Shown piece after piece: positions 1 to 13,790 of a stretch of DNA of 64,000 bases. Source of the DNA: Nelumbo lutea (taxonomy: Eukaryota > Streptophyta > Magnoliopsida > Proteales > Nelumbonaceae); assembly GCA_022828595.1 (NCBI GenBank), contig JAKGHH010000003.1:56285759-56349758 (forward strand). The letters run 5' to 3'. The notes beneath the pieces are model-generated. The model was not told the DNA's origin. It ran no database searches and saw nothing but the letters and a program-made list of their open reading frames with translations. Position 1 is the stretch's first letter. The number at the start of each line of letters is the position of its first letter. A program made the translations under genes and the position numbers.

Positions 1-2445
1 TGAAGTGCCTAAAATTGTGAAAGACTTTCAATGCATGGTGTTCGCTTAGTTCCAAACTGAAATCCATATCTTCCGGTCAGACAATGCGAAGGAATACTTT
101 CATAGTGATCTCACAGAGTTTTTTACTTCGAGTGGGTCACTTTAGCGAAGCTCTTGTGCCATGACACCCCAACAAAATGGTGTTGCTGAACGAAAGAACC
201 GTCACCTTCTCGAAGTAGCTCGTGGCTTATTAATTCATATGAATGTGCCAAAGCGTTTTTGGATGGATGTAGTTTTGTGTGCTACATACACCATCAACCG
301 TATGCCATCTCAGTTACTAGAGTATAAGGCCCCACATCAGCTTATGTTTCCTACAGCTCCGTTGTCTACCATTCCGATGCGTGCTTTTGGGTGTCGTTGC
401 TTTGCCCATAACTTGTCCCCTACTCGAGGTAAGCTTGATCCTAGGGCTATTCCTTGTGTTTTCCTTGGTTACCCTTTATCTCAAAAGGGGTATCGCTACT
501 ATGATCCTATCTCTCGCAAGTTTACTCAATTGAGGAGAAACAGGCAACTCAAACTCAACTACCTCATTTACCCAATCCTCCTCCATTTCGGGTTTTTCAT
601 CATCGCTATAAAAGCCAGCAGAGTTCAAGAGTCGTGGAACCTAACACTATGCAACTAATACCATCGGATTCACCAAAGGCAGATCTGTCTCATCAGCCAG
701 GTACACTTGCTCCTATTGATATGCATGTTCCTCTAAATGTTGATTCACCTGTCATCAATGATCTTGATATTCCTATTGCTAAGAGAAAGGGTGTTAGATC
801 TTGTACCACTAATCATCCTATCTCTAATTTTATGTCTTAAGATCACGTTTCACCTTCATTCTGTGCATTCCTCTCTTCTGTGGACAGTGTCCCCGTTCCT
901 AAGAATGTGGCAGAAGTTTTATCTAAACCTGAATAGATAGATGCAATGCAGGAAGAAATTGATGCATTACACAAAAATGGCACTTGGGAGTTGGTGGACC
1001 TTCCTGAAGGAAAGGAACCAGTGGGTTGCGAATGGGTGTTCACAGTGAAACACAAGACTGATGGAACTGTTGAAAGGTACAAGGCTAAACTAGTAGCAAG
1101 AGGTTTTACACAGGTACATGGAGTGGACTATGTAGAGACTTTTGCTCCAGTAGCCAAGATGAACTCTATCAGAATCCTTTTTTCATTGGCAGCAAATCTT
1201 GACTGAGAACTTCACCAATTGGACATAAAAAATTCTTTCTTGAATGGTGACTTGGAAGAGGAAGTGTACATGACCCAACCTCCAGGTTTCTGTGCCAAAA
1301 GCAGTGAACAAAAGGTGAGCAGATTAAAAAAATCTTTATATGGGTTGCAACAATCACCTCGGGCTTGGTTTAGTAAGTTCCATTTAGCAGTTCAATAGAT
1401 GGGGTTCAAACAATGCTAGTCAGATCACACTCTATTTGTGATAAGAGGTGAAGGAAAAATTGCAGCTCTTATTGTGAATGTGGATGACATAGTGACCACA
1501 GGAGATTGGGAGGCTGAAATACAAAGACTAAATAAATTCTTAGCCACTCAATTTGAGGTGAAAGATCTAGGACCCTTACGTTATTTCCTTGGAATTGAAG
1601 CTGCCCGCTCTCAGAAGGGCATCTTTATTTCCTAACGGAAATATGTACTAGATCTACTAGAAGATACATGCAAGTTGGGGTAAAACCAATTGACTCGCCA
1701 ATTGAATCTAATCATCATCTGGGAGATAGTCAGGGAGAGTTTTTGAAAGATGTGAAGAAGTTCCAAAGACTCGTAGGGAGACTCTTGTATTTGTCTATGA
1801 CCAGGCCTGATATTGCTTATGCAGTGGGTGTCCTTAGTTCATGCACAATCCTAGGACAACTCACTTTGAAGCTGTAGAGAGGATCCTTATATACCTCAAG
1901 AAGTTTCCCGAAGCTGGTTTGTTGTTCCAGAAACATGGTCACTTAAAGGTGAAAGTATATATTGATGCTGATTGGGCAGAAGTAGTTGATGACTAGAAGT
2001 CTACCAGTGGGTATTGTACCTTTGTAAGAGGAAACCTGGTCACATGGAGAAGTAAAAAACAAAATTGGTGGCTAGATCTAGTGCTAAAGCAGAATATAGA
2101 GCGATGTCTCATGGGGTTGCTAAAATCATGTGGATAAGAAATTTTTTAGGTGAACTGGGTTTTGCAGTGAACAATCCTATGTCAATCTACTGTGACAATA
2201 AAGCTGCCATCAATATTGTTGCTAATCCAATCCTACATGATAGGACGAAACACATTGAAGTAGACAAGCATTTTATTAGAGAGAAACTTGTAAATGGAGA
2301 AGTGTGTACTCCATATGTCAGCTCAGAAGAACAACTTGCAGATATCTTCACCAAAGGTATTCATCATGTGCGGCACAATGATTTGTGTGACAAGTTGGGC
2401 ATGATTGACATGTATGCTCCAACTTCAGGGGGAGTGTTGAAATAA
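1..2445 (+). pseudogene. Decayed Ty1/copia pol (integrase, RT, RNase H)
   Basis: This is the 3' part of a copia polyprotein that enters from outside the window. The integrase core end is visible at about 161-540 (TPQQNGVAERKNR, then the WMDVVLCATYTINRMPS stretch). Reverse transcriptase runs about 946-1880: GCEWVFTVKHKTDGTVERYK, then SLYGLQQSPRAWF near 1335-1375, then the catalytic loop at 1477-1488, which reads NVDD rather than the usual YVDD. RNase H is at 2065-2445 (SSAKAEYRAMSHG, CDNKAAINI, ADIFTKG). In-frame stops near 1204, 1397, 1634, 1876 and 1996 and frame changes show that it is dead. Domain order integrase-RT-RNase H is what assigns it to copia rather than gypsy. Confidence 0.93.
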
Positions 2446-2760
2446 TTTAGTTATTTGTGTTAGGGTTTGTTTGTCTAGTTAAAGCGTTTTTTATTTCTGT
2501 TATGTCTGATATTATACTCACTTACAGCAGGGGCACGAGGATCTTTTCCCTTCTTATTTCTACTGCCCTATATAATATAATAAAAGTTGGTGCCACCAGC
2601 ACAGTTCTATTGCTCCAAACTTTTTTCTTCTTCCTTTCTTCCTTATCCTCTCTCTTCTTTCCTTTTCTTCTCTACTTTCTCATATTTCAATCAAATTTAT
2701 TGTCAAGAGTTTTTTGTTTTTTTTATTGGTCTTTTTCTTCAAACCAAATGGCTATATGGC
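2435..2760 (+). repeat. 3' LTR of the left copia element
   Basis: A purine tract (CAGGGGGAG, 2426-2434) follows the RNase H reading frame directly, and the next bases are TGTTGAAATAATTTAG, a typical copia LTR start. A TATA/poly(A)-like stretch lies at about 2570-2585. The right edge is uncertain because the 5' LTR is outside the window and no target duplication can be checked. The sequence at about 2728-2755 recurs at 4404-4431. Confidence 0.65.
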
Positions 2761-3973
2761 ACCCCAGTCCCATACTTAATATGTAGTACCAATTCCCCTA
2801 GAAATAAAGCAAGGAGAAAAATTAAAGCAACCAAAGACTTTTACTCACTCTATGATGATATTTTCTCATATCAAAAGAATGATGAACACATTGAAGCAAG
2901 GTGATGGAGAGATCTTCTCTCAACCCCTTTTTATCCACTCCTAGACTTTCTACAAGTGAGTAAAGTGAATTAGATATTCAAGGAACTCACTACCATCATG
3001 AGAAGACTTTACACAATTGACTCCACAAGAAAGATAAAGAAGCAAACACATAAATAGAAAGAAACATACTATGCCAAAACCAAAATCAAATGCACTCCTA
3101 CACTTTTCTATGCAACTAAGACATGCTAAGAAGATGGTAAATGAAACTAAATTGGCCTAGCATAATTCTAACACCTAGACAAGTGATTCCAATATATGTT
3201 ACACAATTTGAGCATGATAATGATCTAAATTAGATTAAAGAGACATTGATGAAGATATACAATATTCATTTGATTCTTCTAAGTTATTCAACATATACCC
3301 TACACATAATAATAATGAAATTGATTTCAAAAGAAGACATACACCATCCAGCAATGAGATAATTTAATGCTGAAAATAAAGGACTGCCTAGAACACTAAT
3401 GAGATTCAAGGAAATAAAAGTACTCTTTGTGGCCTTTAAGCAAATGTGTTGAGGGCAATGACAAAAGTTGTTAGAAAAGATGGTGCTGAAATGTTCTCAG
3501 TCCACTTTGAGTGAGGTCTTGTTTGAATCAACTAGGCAAGGGATCTGGCTCGAATTCCCCTTACTTATTGATTATTCCCTATCTTCTTTTTTGCATTCTA
3601 CCTTGGACCGATTTGGCCCTAGGGTTCTTGGGTCGGATTTCTTCATTTTTCCTTCCCTTTTCTTCTTCTTCTTCTTCTCTCTTGGCTGAACTCTACCAAG
3701 GCTTGTCTTCTTTCTTTTTGGTTTGATTTACATGGTTGAATGGGGCACGTCTCTAGGGTTTGGGTTCAGATTTATTTGAAGGGAAGAGAAGAAAGAAGAT
3801 GAAGGGCTTGGGGGTTCTGTTATGATGGAAGATAATGGAGAAAAAGAAGGTGGTGTTTGGAGGGAAAGATGGAGGCTAGAGGGATTCGGTCATGGTATTT
3901 TAGGGGAGGAGAGAGGGAAGGAGATGAGAGTCTGAGAGTGGGGTTTGGTTGGGTGTTGGAGAGATGAGTTTCA

Positions 3974-4012
3974 TGAGAGAGAGATAGAGATAGATAGAGA
4001 GAGAGAGAGAGA
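3974..4012. repeat. GA/GATA microsatellite
   Basis: Imperfect GA dinucleotide run with a few GATA steps, seen directly. Confidence 0.9.
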
Positions 4013-5084
4013 AGATTTACCTTGGTCAAAAAATGGTGAAGGAGCTTGCTCCATTACCTTTTGTTTTTTCTTCTTCCTCCCTTTTTGCTTTCTTCTTCAC
4101 CCTTCTTGTTTTCTTCTTCCCATGGCCGATCTCTCTTAGGGTTTTCTTCTTTTCTTTTTGTTCTTTTTGGAAGAAAATAGTGGATGGAGAGAAAGTAGAT
4201 GAAGGTTGATAGGATGGAGGTTTGGTTCAGGTCATGGTGAGAAGTTTCATGGAGGGCAGAGGGAGGTTGACGAAGATAATGGGAAAGATGGAGAGAGCTT
4301 GGTTCGCTGGTGGGAGGTGAGTGTGAGAGAAGGTGTGTGTATGAATTAGTGTTCAGTTGGGTTGGTTTAGTTTTAGGTTTTTTGTTTCTTTTCTTTTGAT
4401 TTTTTATTGGCCTTTTTCTTCAAACCAAATGGGTGAGGGGCTGGTTTGATTTGGGTTGGTTTGGGATGAGTTGGTTGAGTTTGAACTGAATGGGGGGAGT
4501 TTTGTTAGTGTATGGTTAGGTTTTAAGCTTTTAGTGTGAAATGTCCAAAAGATAGAAGGTTGGGATTTATTGGTTCCAATCCAAGGGGTGAGAGGCTTCT
4601 AGATTTTTTTAATTTTTATTCTTTCCTTTTTTTCCTATTGGTTCTCCCTTTTGACCACAATTAACACTAGGAAACAACCTTCCTTAAAAGGCTCCCCCTT
4701 GTCTCTTCCATTTATTGAGCTTTAAAGTTTAAAATTCAAATTTGAATTTTGAAATTTGAAATTCAAAATTCAAAACTAAGAGGTAAATATGGAGAAAGGT
4801 GGCTAGGGTTTTGAGTTTTAGAGTTTTGGGGAGTGTTTGCTAGAGGTTGAGCCAACCCTAGGGTGGAGAAAGTGTGGGCTCAAATTTAGAGCTAGGATTG
4901 ATTCTACCCTTAGATGAGGACTTTGGATGATTTCTAAGAATGTGCATGGACCTAAATGAAAAAGTGCAAGGGGGTTTTTTGCAATGAAGGGATAAGTCTA
5001 AGGGGTGTGGTGTGCAGGATTCAAGGGCTTAGGTTAAACCTCAAGATGTTAGGGTTTGTCTCAACCAATGAGATCGCATGAATT

Positions 5085-5760
5085 GGAATCTTCATGGATG
5101 GATAGGTAAAATGGAGAATTTTGTAACAAAAAATTCCATGGGAGTTCTAAGGTGTTTGAAAAGGGCAGTGATTGGATTTGACAACCTCAGGGAGTGTGTT
5201 AGAGTAGGAAATCATGATTTAGAGTGTATCGATCAATGGGGGCGTCAAATCGAGATCTTTCTTGATAAAGGGGTAAAATGGTCAATTTTGGGTCTAAAAA
5301 AATGAAGATGGTCGATCAAAATGTATAGGAAGGTGACGGTATGGTCTAGGCATATCGGAGGGCATACTGTAATGCAAATCTTGAATTTGGATAATTATAG
5401 CCAATAAGAGCCTTTGATTTGGAATCTTTTTGGATGAGGGATAAAATGGTCATTTTAGGACCTAAAATTTGTGTTGTCGATCAGGAGGTTTTTATGGGGT
5501 TTGGATATATAGGATGGTGGCGGATATCTTAAATTTGAAGAGTATTGGGCGAGGAAGATGGTCCATTTAGAATATTTTTATGTAAAGGATAAAATGGTCA
5601 TTTAGGGTCTGAAATCTGATCAATTGTTTGATCAGGAGGTTTTGATGGGGTTTGAAGGTATTGGGTGATGTGTGACAACAGATTTCTTGAATTTGGAGAG
5701 TATCGAGTGACAACGATGGTCCATTTGAAATCTTTTTATGTGAAGGGTAAAATAAAATGT
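5085..5760. repeat. Degenerate tandem repeat, period about 150-185 bp
   Basis: The phrase GG(G/A)TAAAATGG recurs at about 5085, 5270, 5440 and 5588, with a decayed copy near 5746. Between copies the order is the same: GATCAGGAGGTTTT(T/G)ATGGGGTTTG, then a GGATGGTGGCGG- or GGTGATGTG-like block, then AATTTGGAGAGTAT and GATGGTCCATTT. This is read by eye; the units are clearly related but diverged. Confidence 0.75.
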
Positions 5761-6234
5761 TCCATACCATGCAACTCTTTTTTATGTATCCTTTATTAAC
5801 ACTCACTTGTTGGCACGTCTAATAAAAAGGCTACAAAGAAGCAAAAGACTTAAACATGCGATAAATAGGCTGCAAGACAAAGTACACCACTGTAAGTCTA
5901 GTATAAATGTGAAAGCATGCGTAAAATTGTTTTACATATTAACATTTAATCCATTTTTGTTTGTGCATATTCATTTAAAATATATAAATACTAGTAAGAA
6001 CAATATTAATCCCCCAAGAATTAACATTTAATTCTTTTTATTTTCTTAAAATAAATGTTCCATAATTTTTTGACATTTTTCAAGTGAGTCCTAATAGTTT
6101 ATTATTGAAGTTGAGTTATTAACATCAATGTGCATCACTGCACCCTAATTCTTTTCACCATATATATGCATAATGATATATCCCAATGTCTTTGGTTTAG
6201 TAAGGAATACCGTGCATAAATAAATTGAGTACAT

Positions 6235-6367
6235 CATAACATACAAATAATTGCTTCATCTCTCTTACTGAAGGTTATTTACCTAATCAAAGTAATTCAT
6301 AACGTATACGCTACAAATAATTGCTTCATTTCTCTTTCTGAAGGTTATTTACCTAATCAAAGTAATT
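6235..6367. repeat. Two-copy tandem repeat (63 and 70 bp)
   Basis: CATAAC...TACAAATAATTGCTTCAT...CTGAAGGTTATTTACC...AGTAATT occurs twice head to tail (6235-6297 and 6298-6367). The second copy has a 7-bp insertion (GTATACG) after CATAAC and a few substitutions. A third CATAAC follows at 6368. Confidence 0.9.
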
Positions 6368-6824
6368 CATAACATTTTACGTAACGAAGAAAAATGGGTG
6401 AAACGTTGAGTCGGAAATACCAATAGAACATTCATCGTCCTAACCTCGTTCACCGACTACCAAAATATCCGTTCCCCAAAACTGTTTCCTGTGCTCGTCT
6501 TTAAGCCATTTAGCAGAAGCAGAATTTTAACTAATACTTTGTTTTTAAGCATCATCACATAGAAAAGATGTTAGTAACAAGATACTAATAACCATGACCA
6601 TAAATTACTACAATTGATACTTAAATGTGAATTCCTTGATCACCCATTAACACACAAACTTGAACATAGGATAGAAATAAGGCACAGCTTCGACTTTCGA
6701 GTAATAGAATATTATAATAGTAAGCCAAAGCTAATGGATGCTACGAAGTTCAAAGTTGAAAAATCAAAACATAACAAACCGAGATTCATATAAGACTGGA
6801 CTGGAGGAGACACGAAGGCACTAC

Positions 6825-9219
<2,395 letters not shown>

Positions 9220-9285
9220 CTTGGGAAGAAAAAGAGAGATCGGATGGAGAAAATGAGAAGGGAATTAGAGAAGACGAGCACGAAC
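9220..9285 (-). promoter_or_regulatory. Polyubiquitin 5' UTR exon
   Basis: Upstream of the leader-intron donor lies a pyrimidine-rich minus-strand segment typical of a plant 5' UTR. The transcription start is guessed at about 9280 from the TATA-like box at 9306-9313. Confidence 0.65.
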
Positions 9286-9305
9286 GGAGAGGAGAAAGGA
9301 AAGCC

Positions 9306-9313
9306 CTTTAATA
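9306..9313 (-). promoter_or_regulatory. TATA-like box of the polyubiquitin promoter
   Basis: The minus strand reads TATTAAAG about 90 bp upstream of the leader-intron donor, a suitable place for a TATA element. The promoter proper would occupy about 9314-9638, up to the edge of the neighbouring Mutator-like element. I see no other site I can name there. Confidence 0.5.
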
Positions 9314-10279
9314 GGAAGAGTTGAGTCCGTGACCTCCAATTCCAAAGCAGACAAATTTACAGCTTTCTATGACTATGATACCGTGTTTACGGATAATACC
9401 GAAAGTCCGAAACTTGCCTTCTCCGGTACGAAGTCGAATAAATCCCAAATTGCCAAATTGGTTTTGGCATATTGTAATGTGAGGAGGGTGGATCATGCAT
9501 CATGCATGCCCTTCATGGGATTCAATGGGTCGGGTTTGACACGGTTTGCCTCAACCCGAACTGGTTATTAAAAAAGAGGATACCGAACCCGATAGAATGG
9601 TAATAATAAATTAAACTAAAATTCATCAAAATATAATAGGGTAAATTACAAAAACCCCCTGTACTATGGGTATGGGACAAAGACCCCCCTTTACCGTTAA
9701 GTTAAGTTAGATGACAGAATGCGTTAAATTATCAAAATACCCCCATTAAACTTTTTCTAACTTCTTTTTTTACCCTTTTCTCTTAAAACCTATTTAACCT
9801 ATGGTTTTTCCTTTCTTATCTTCTTTTCCCCTCCCTCACAATCCTCTCTCATTCTTTCTCTCTCCCAACTCTCCGAAATGAAAGGATGGAGGAATTGATC
9901 TCCACTATCTTGCTTGATCTCCACTATCTTCAACTCTCATTCATAAACAGTTTTGCTTTGCCAATTAAAGAATTGATCTCCACTGTCTTCAACTCTGCTC
10001 TTTTACTCAAAACGTAACGAGCAGGGCAATATCCAATAAAACATTCACTGTTATTTCTCTCTGCATTGTCAGGGTTAGGAAACCAACTATGAACTTGTGT
10101 TAATATGGCATCCACTCTTTCTACCTAGGTTTGCATTACCGACCGGTTGGCTTCCTCTCCTCTCGTTTGAGCTGCACTCAATAGCTGTTGTATATGATCT
10201 CTCCTCGAAATTAAGATTTTTGTAAGTTCATTAAGGTTGTTGATGTTCCTTCTATAATGAAAAATATAACCAATCTACT

Positions 10280-10291
10280 TCCTGACAGACA
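10280..10291. repeat. Left target-site duplication of the ARA6 retrocopy
   Basis: TCCTGACAGACA abuts the poly(A/T) end of the retrocopy and matches TCCTGACAGAGA at 11085-11096 on the 5' side with one mismatch. Both lie in the NBS reading frame, so the site was a single codon run before insertion. Confidence 0.85.
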
Positions 10292-11084
10292 TTTTTTTTT
10301 TTTGAATCATACCGAAAACCCATTATAAATAGATCAAAGATAACAGGGTAATTCACGATATAAACAAATTCAGAAGTACAGTGCAGAAGAAAGATAGGTA
10401 TTGGAATTCTGTAATCTATAGTGCAATTGGTGTCCTTTCTGCAATGATGAAGAGGGAGCACGAGGCAACCTTTTAGCAATTTCCTCAAATAGCTGATTAA
10501 TATTATATGTCGTCTTTGTAGGTGTCTCAATAAAGAACATCCTATTCTTCTCCGCATGGTCCATACCATCTTCAATGGATACTTCTCGTTTTTTTTTGGA
10601 GATCAGCTTTGTTCCCTAACAAAGCCAAGACAATATCGAGGCTCCCATGTTTTTGTAGCTCCTTAACCCAGTACTGAGCTTTGTTGAATGACTGTGGATT
10701 TGTTATGTCATACACAACTACCGCAACTGCAGCTCCTCGGTAGTAAAGGGGGGCCAATGCAGCATATCTCTCTTTCCCTGTAGTGTCCCATATTTCAAAC
10801 TTGACTGTTGTAGAATCTTGCAATGCTATTGTCTGTGATAAAAATGAAGCTCCAACAGCCACTTTGGGTGATGGATCAAACTGACCACGAACAAAACGAA
10901 GAACAATACAGCTTTTACCAACACCAGAGTCCCCTAAAAGCACCAGCTTCACTTGTAAATTTTTTGAGTCAGTTGCTTCAACATTCTCAGTACTGAAACC
11001 ATCCAACCGTCCAGAAGACGTGGTTTCTGGAAGGGAGGAGGAGCAACCCATGGCGCGGTGAGACCTGCCTGGTTCTTCTAGGGC
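10292..11084 (-). pseudogene. ARA6: Processed retrocopy of an ARA6/RABF1-type Rab5 GTPase
   Basis: The ORF 10572-11051 gives 159 residues without introns: the myristoylation/palmitoylation start MGCSSSLP, P-loop GDSGVGKS, then [29 protein letters not shown] and the GNKAD base-binding motif. ARA6 is the plant-specific Rab5 that is membrane-anchored at its N-terminus and acts on late endosomes. A nine-base A run (10589-10597) shifts the frame; the rest continues in another frame ([20 protein letters not shown]) to about 10440. The switch II sequence reads TTGKE where the family has AGQE, so the catalytic Gln is Lys. A 12-base A tail (10292-10303, minus strand) and a flanking duplication (10280-10291 and 11085-11096, TCCTGACAGA core) mark an mRNA reverse-transcribed by LINE machinery. 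Confidence 0.9.
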
Positions 11085-11439
11085 TCCTGACAGAGATTAG
11101 TACGCATTTTACCACTTCCATAAGGGGAGTTAACAAGATTTCCAACAAACTCATATTGGGTTTTGGATTTGGAATAGCAGAAACAATATAATTTCAAAAA
11201 AAAAAGCAAGAATACAAAGAGTCGATTTTTTTTTTTGCCTTTTCATGAACCAAATAACAACAAAAACTTATCTCAAACTAAAGCACCAAAGCATGTCTAC
11301 GTATTGGAAATGATGGTGACATGGTACTTATCTTAATGAATTCGCTCTCTAGTTGCAGAACGATGCATTTATCGTTAGGAAGTAATGCTCCACCACCTGC
11401 AGATCCTTTGATCTGACCAAACTGTTGATGTTCTGTGCT

Positions 11440-11700
11440 ACTGCTCGTTTGCCGTCTTAAATTCAACAATGGGTGTGTTGAAGCTTTGAAGTTTAAAGGA
11501 TGGATGTGTTAACCCATTAACGGACACCAACTCTGCTATAGTCGTACCATGCGTTGCTCCGATTCTGCTTAAGCTCTCCCCTGCGTGCACTAAATAAGAC
11601 AAATAAATCGTCGTAATGCCATTACTAGTGTTATTGAAGCATGTGCATGGCAACAAATTGACAAGGCTCTGACCACTCCACAGTCATCCCTGGCCATCAA
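11440..11700 (-). pseudogene. LysM-domain fragment (LYM/LYP or LYK ectodomain type)
   Basis: The minus-strand frame reads LPCTCFNNTSNGITTIYLSY followed by LVHAGESLSRIGATHGTTIA and ELVSVNGL. This has the CxC pair that separates LysM repeats in plant chitin/peptidoglycan receptors, and the YxVxxGxSLxxI...T....L...N LysM core. GQSLVN precedes the CxC, after an upstream stop. The piece holds only about one LysM and ends with TANEQ and a stop, so it cannot be a working receptor. It lies about 320 bp upstream of the NBS start codon, within the same Mutator-like element. Confidence 0.72.
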
Positions 11701-11954
11701 CCCCATTAACGCTCCTGATCTGCTCTGCACTGGCCAGCCCACCATAACCAATCGATATAGACTCAATTGTCTGCAGCTCGAACCGTATAAGATCGGGGGA
11801 GAGAGAGGAGAGAGAGCAATGTGAAGGAACATAAGGATAGTATCGGAAAGTCAGGGAAGATGAACAGTGTTTTTCTCGTCTAATTAAAGGGTAGTATGGG
11901 GATTAAAAAATATTGTAATGGATTTTTTGGACGGAAGGTCTTTGTAATTTACCC

Positions 11955-13790
11955 TATAATATATTATTAATAAAATGAATTAAAAACACAACATTCAGAC
12001 CAATTTTGTTAGTAAATGGATCAAATTTGAATCATCCTTAATAGGATCAAATTCTAATTTTTTACCAAAAAAATTGAATTTAGACAATTAGATACCGTTT
12101 ACAGACCTATCAAGAGGCTAGGCCACAAGGCGGCTCATGGGCTATTTCCTTGGCCAATAAAAATGTTATTGGTCAAACTTTAGCCAACAGGTCTATCTTC
12201 AGCTCAAACTATTAGCCAACAGGCTAAGAGCGAAGTAGGTATATTAAGAGAATTTTTTTTAGGGGAAAGAATCCATATAATGTTCTTTTGTTAACAATAT
12301 GTTCATAATATTGTTTTTTTTTTTCTTTGGACAAAGGGATCCATGTATAAATATGGGGACTAGAGCCCCAATAACTTGTTCTTATAAATTTTGTTTGATG
12401 CCCATTTTTATTTTTTTTATGTTAAAATTTTAAGTTATTATTTTATTTGATATTTTTTCTATATAAATTTGTTATTTAATTTAAGAGATTAAATCAAGGT
12501 TTATTCTAAATAATAATCCACTTTATGGATCTTACATTATTTAAAATAAGTTTTGTTTTTTTTTTCTTTTTAGTAAAGGTAACTTCCATTTAAAGCTCTT
12601 TTTTGACACGTGTCTAACGAAAGAAGTTTTTATTTGAAAGTAGGAGTAACCAAAAATATGATTTCACTTGTTTTAGGGGAAGCTCTCTAGTATGAGGGCT
12701 TTCCTTTAATGTATATATATTAGATTTGGGACTCACCAATACAAAGGCCCTACCCCTACTAGATCAGCTGAGTGAAAACCCCAGCGTGAACAAAGGCAAT
12801 GCTCATCGGGTTTATTGTATTTTGTTGGATAGATGAGAGTAAAGTCATGTTTGATTCAGCTAAGGTTTTTCTTCATTCTTGAACTGAATGAAATTCTAGA
12901 ATTATCAATATTGATCAAGAATGAGTAGAATAAGAAAAAGTTGTTTGGATTAAGCCTTAATCCTTCATGGGCGAATGCTATGGTGCAAAGCTGCACTGTG
13001 AAGCAAAAATATGAATTAGTAATAAAGTGAGATGTCTCGGTTGACATTTTTAACATTGTAAAAGTCTTTAACATGATTGACAAGTATACCTTGTGAAACA
13101 AGAACCAATGAAAAGTGTGTAGACCATGTATTCATTTCTTTGTACTATAATTGGAATCTTCTTCTTATAGTAAGAATGAGAATGAATTTGGACCTATTTG
13201 TTCACAATTTTCATTCTAAATTTTCTAAAATATCAAAAAATTTAAAATTTTATTTTATTTTTCAACTTTTATATATAATAAATTAGTATAAATATAGCAT
13301 ACTAAATTTATATATAGAATATATTTTTATAATTTAAAATATAATTATATATTAAAATTAATAAATAGTATAATATAATCATATTTGGATTTTAATCGGA
13401 TTGGATGGGGTCAAATCCAAATCCGATCCGATTATTAATCGAATGTAGATCGTATCATCCGAATTCAATCCAATTACATAAATACAACATCCAAATCTGA
13501 TATAATCAGATTAGATGTTGGATCGGACCTCAAATTTTCTAGTATCATTAACAGACCTACTCTATAGAAGTAGGTGAGCGTACTTTGTAGTTAGAAATGT
13601 AAGTAGTGGGATGCCCCCACATCTCCTGCAACCGCGGTCGCAAGATTTTCTTGCAACATCCAATAGGAAGTGAATACATCTGATAGTTTATGGCCAAGAA
13701 TTGTCAATGGTGAGGGTGATATTTTGGTTTGGGTGGGGTATTTAATTTTTTTTATAGCCTTGGGAATAATAGAGTGTTAGTGGCTGCCCT
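11955..13790. other. AT-rich spacer with a CCGATCCGATT-type repeat
   Basis: No gene is supported. About 13380-13560 holds a repeat of the form AATCCGATCCGATTAT...CCAATTACATAAATACAACATCCAAATC, which recurs in related form at 35790-36100, 36440-36970 and 60285-60410. A shorter related block is at about 12000-12110. The rest is AT-rich with homopolymer runs. Confidence 0.6.

Larger units (their letters stand above)
2761..6824. other. Repeat-rich spacer, no gene recognised
   Basis: No convincing coding region was found in these 4 kb. The stretch holds purine- and pyrimidine-rich tracts (about 3640-4400), a GA microsatellite, an AT-rich palindrome built on AAATTTGAATTT-like steps near 4728-4775, and two tandem repeats listed separately. 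Its style (many copies of phrases such as ATAAAATGGTCATTT) resembles decayed LTR-retrotransposon or satellite-like DNA. The last few hundred bases are the 3' flank of the polyubiquitin gene. Confidence 0.6.
9930..11121 (-). pseudogene. CC-NBS-LRR (RPS2-type) N-terminal fragment, split by a retrocopy
   Basis: An ATG at 11121-11119 opens [12 protein letters not shown], then the frame is interrupted by the ARA6 retrocopy (10292-11084) and resumes at about 10280 as IGYIFHYRRNINNLNEL, ISRRDHIQQLLSAAQTRGEE, VERVDAILTQVHSW and NSECFIGYCPARYVLSKRAE, ending near 9930. This matches the coiled-coil start of RPS2-like resistance proteins (the NI..L...L..RRD spacing, the VQ.W motif, and the C..G.CP...Y.LSK motif). 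Two stops fall at family-conserved positions: one after VRK and one where the conserved Trp of the VQ.W motif is expected. The nucleotide-binding and LRR parts are absent, so no receptor can be made. Identification is by remembered family pattern. Confidence 0.75.
9639..11954. mobile_element. Mutator-like (Pack-MULE-type) element carrying host gene pieces
   Basis: The left end reads GGGTAAATTACAAAAACC and the right end, inverted, GGGTAAATTACAAAGACC, an 18-bp terminal inverted repeat with one mismatch. It is followed on both sides by CCCC- and AAAATACCCC-like subterminal sequence. The direct repeat TATAATA flanks it (9632-9638 and 11955-11961); Mutator elements usually make 9 bp, so the site duplication is imperfect, and the AT-rich flank weakens it. 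No transposase is present. The interior holds a CC-NBS-LRR N-terminal piece, a LysM piece and, nested in the former, an ARA6 retrocopy. That non-autonomous, gene-carrying structure is what Pack-MULEs look like. The superfamily is inferred from the ends. Confidence 0.72.
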
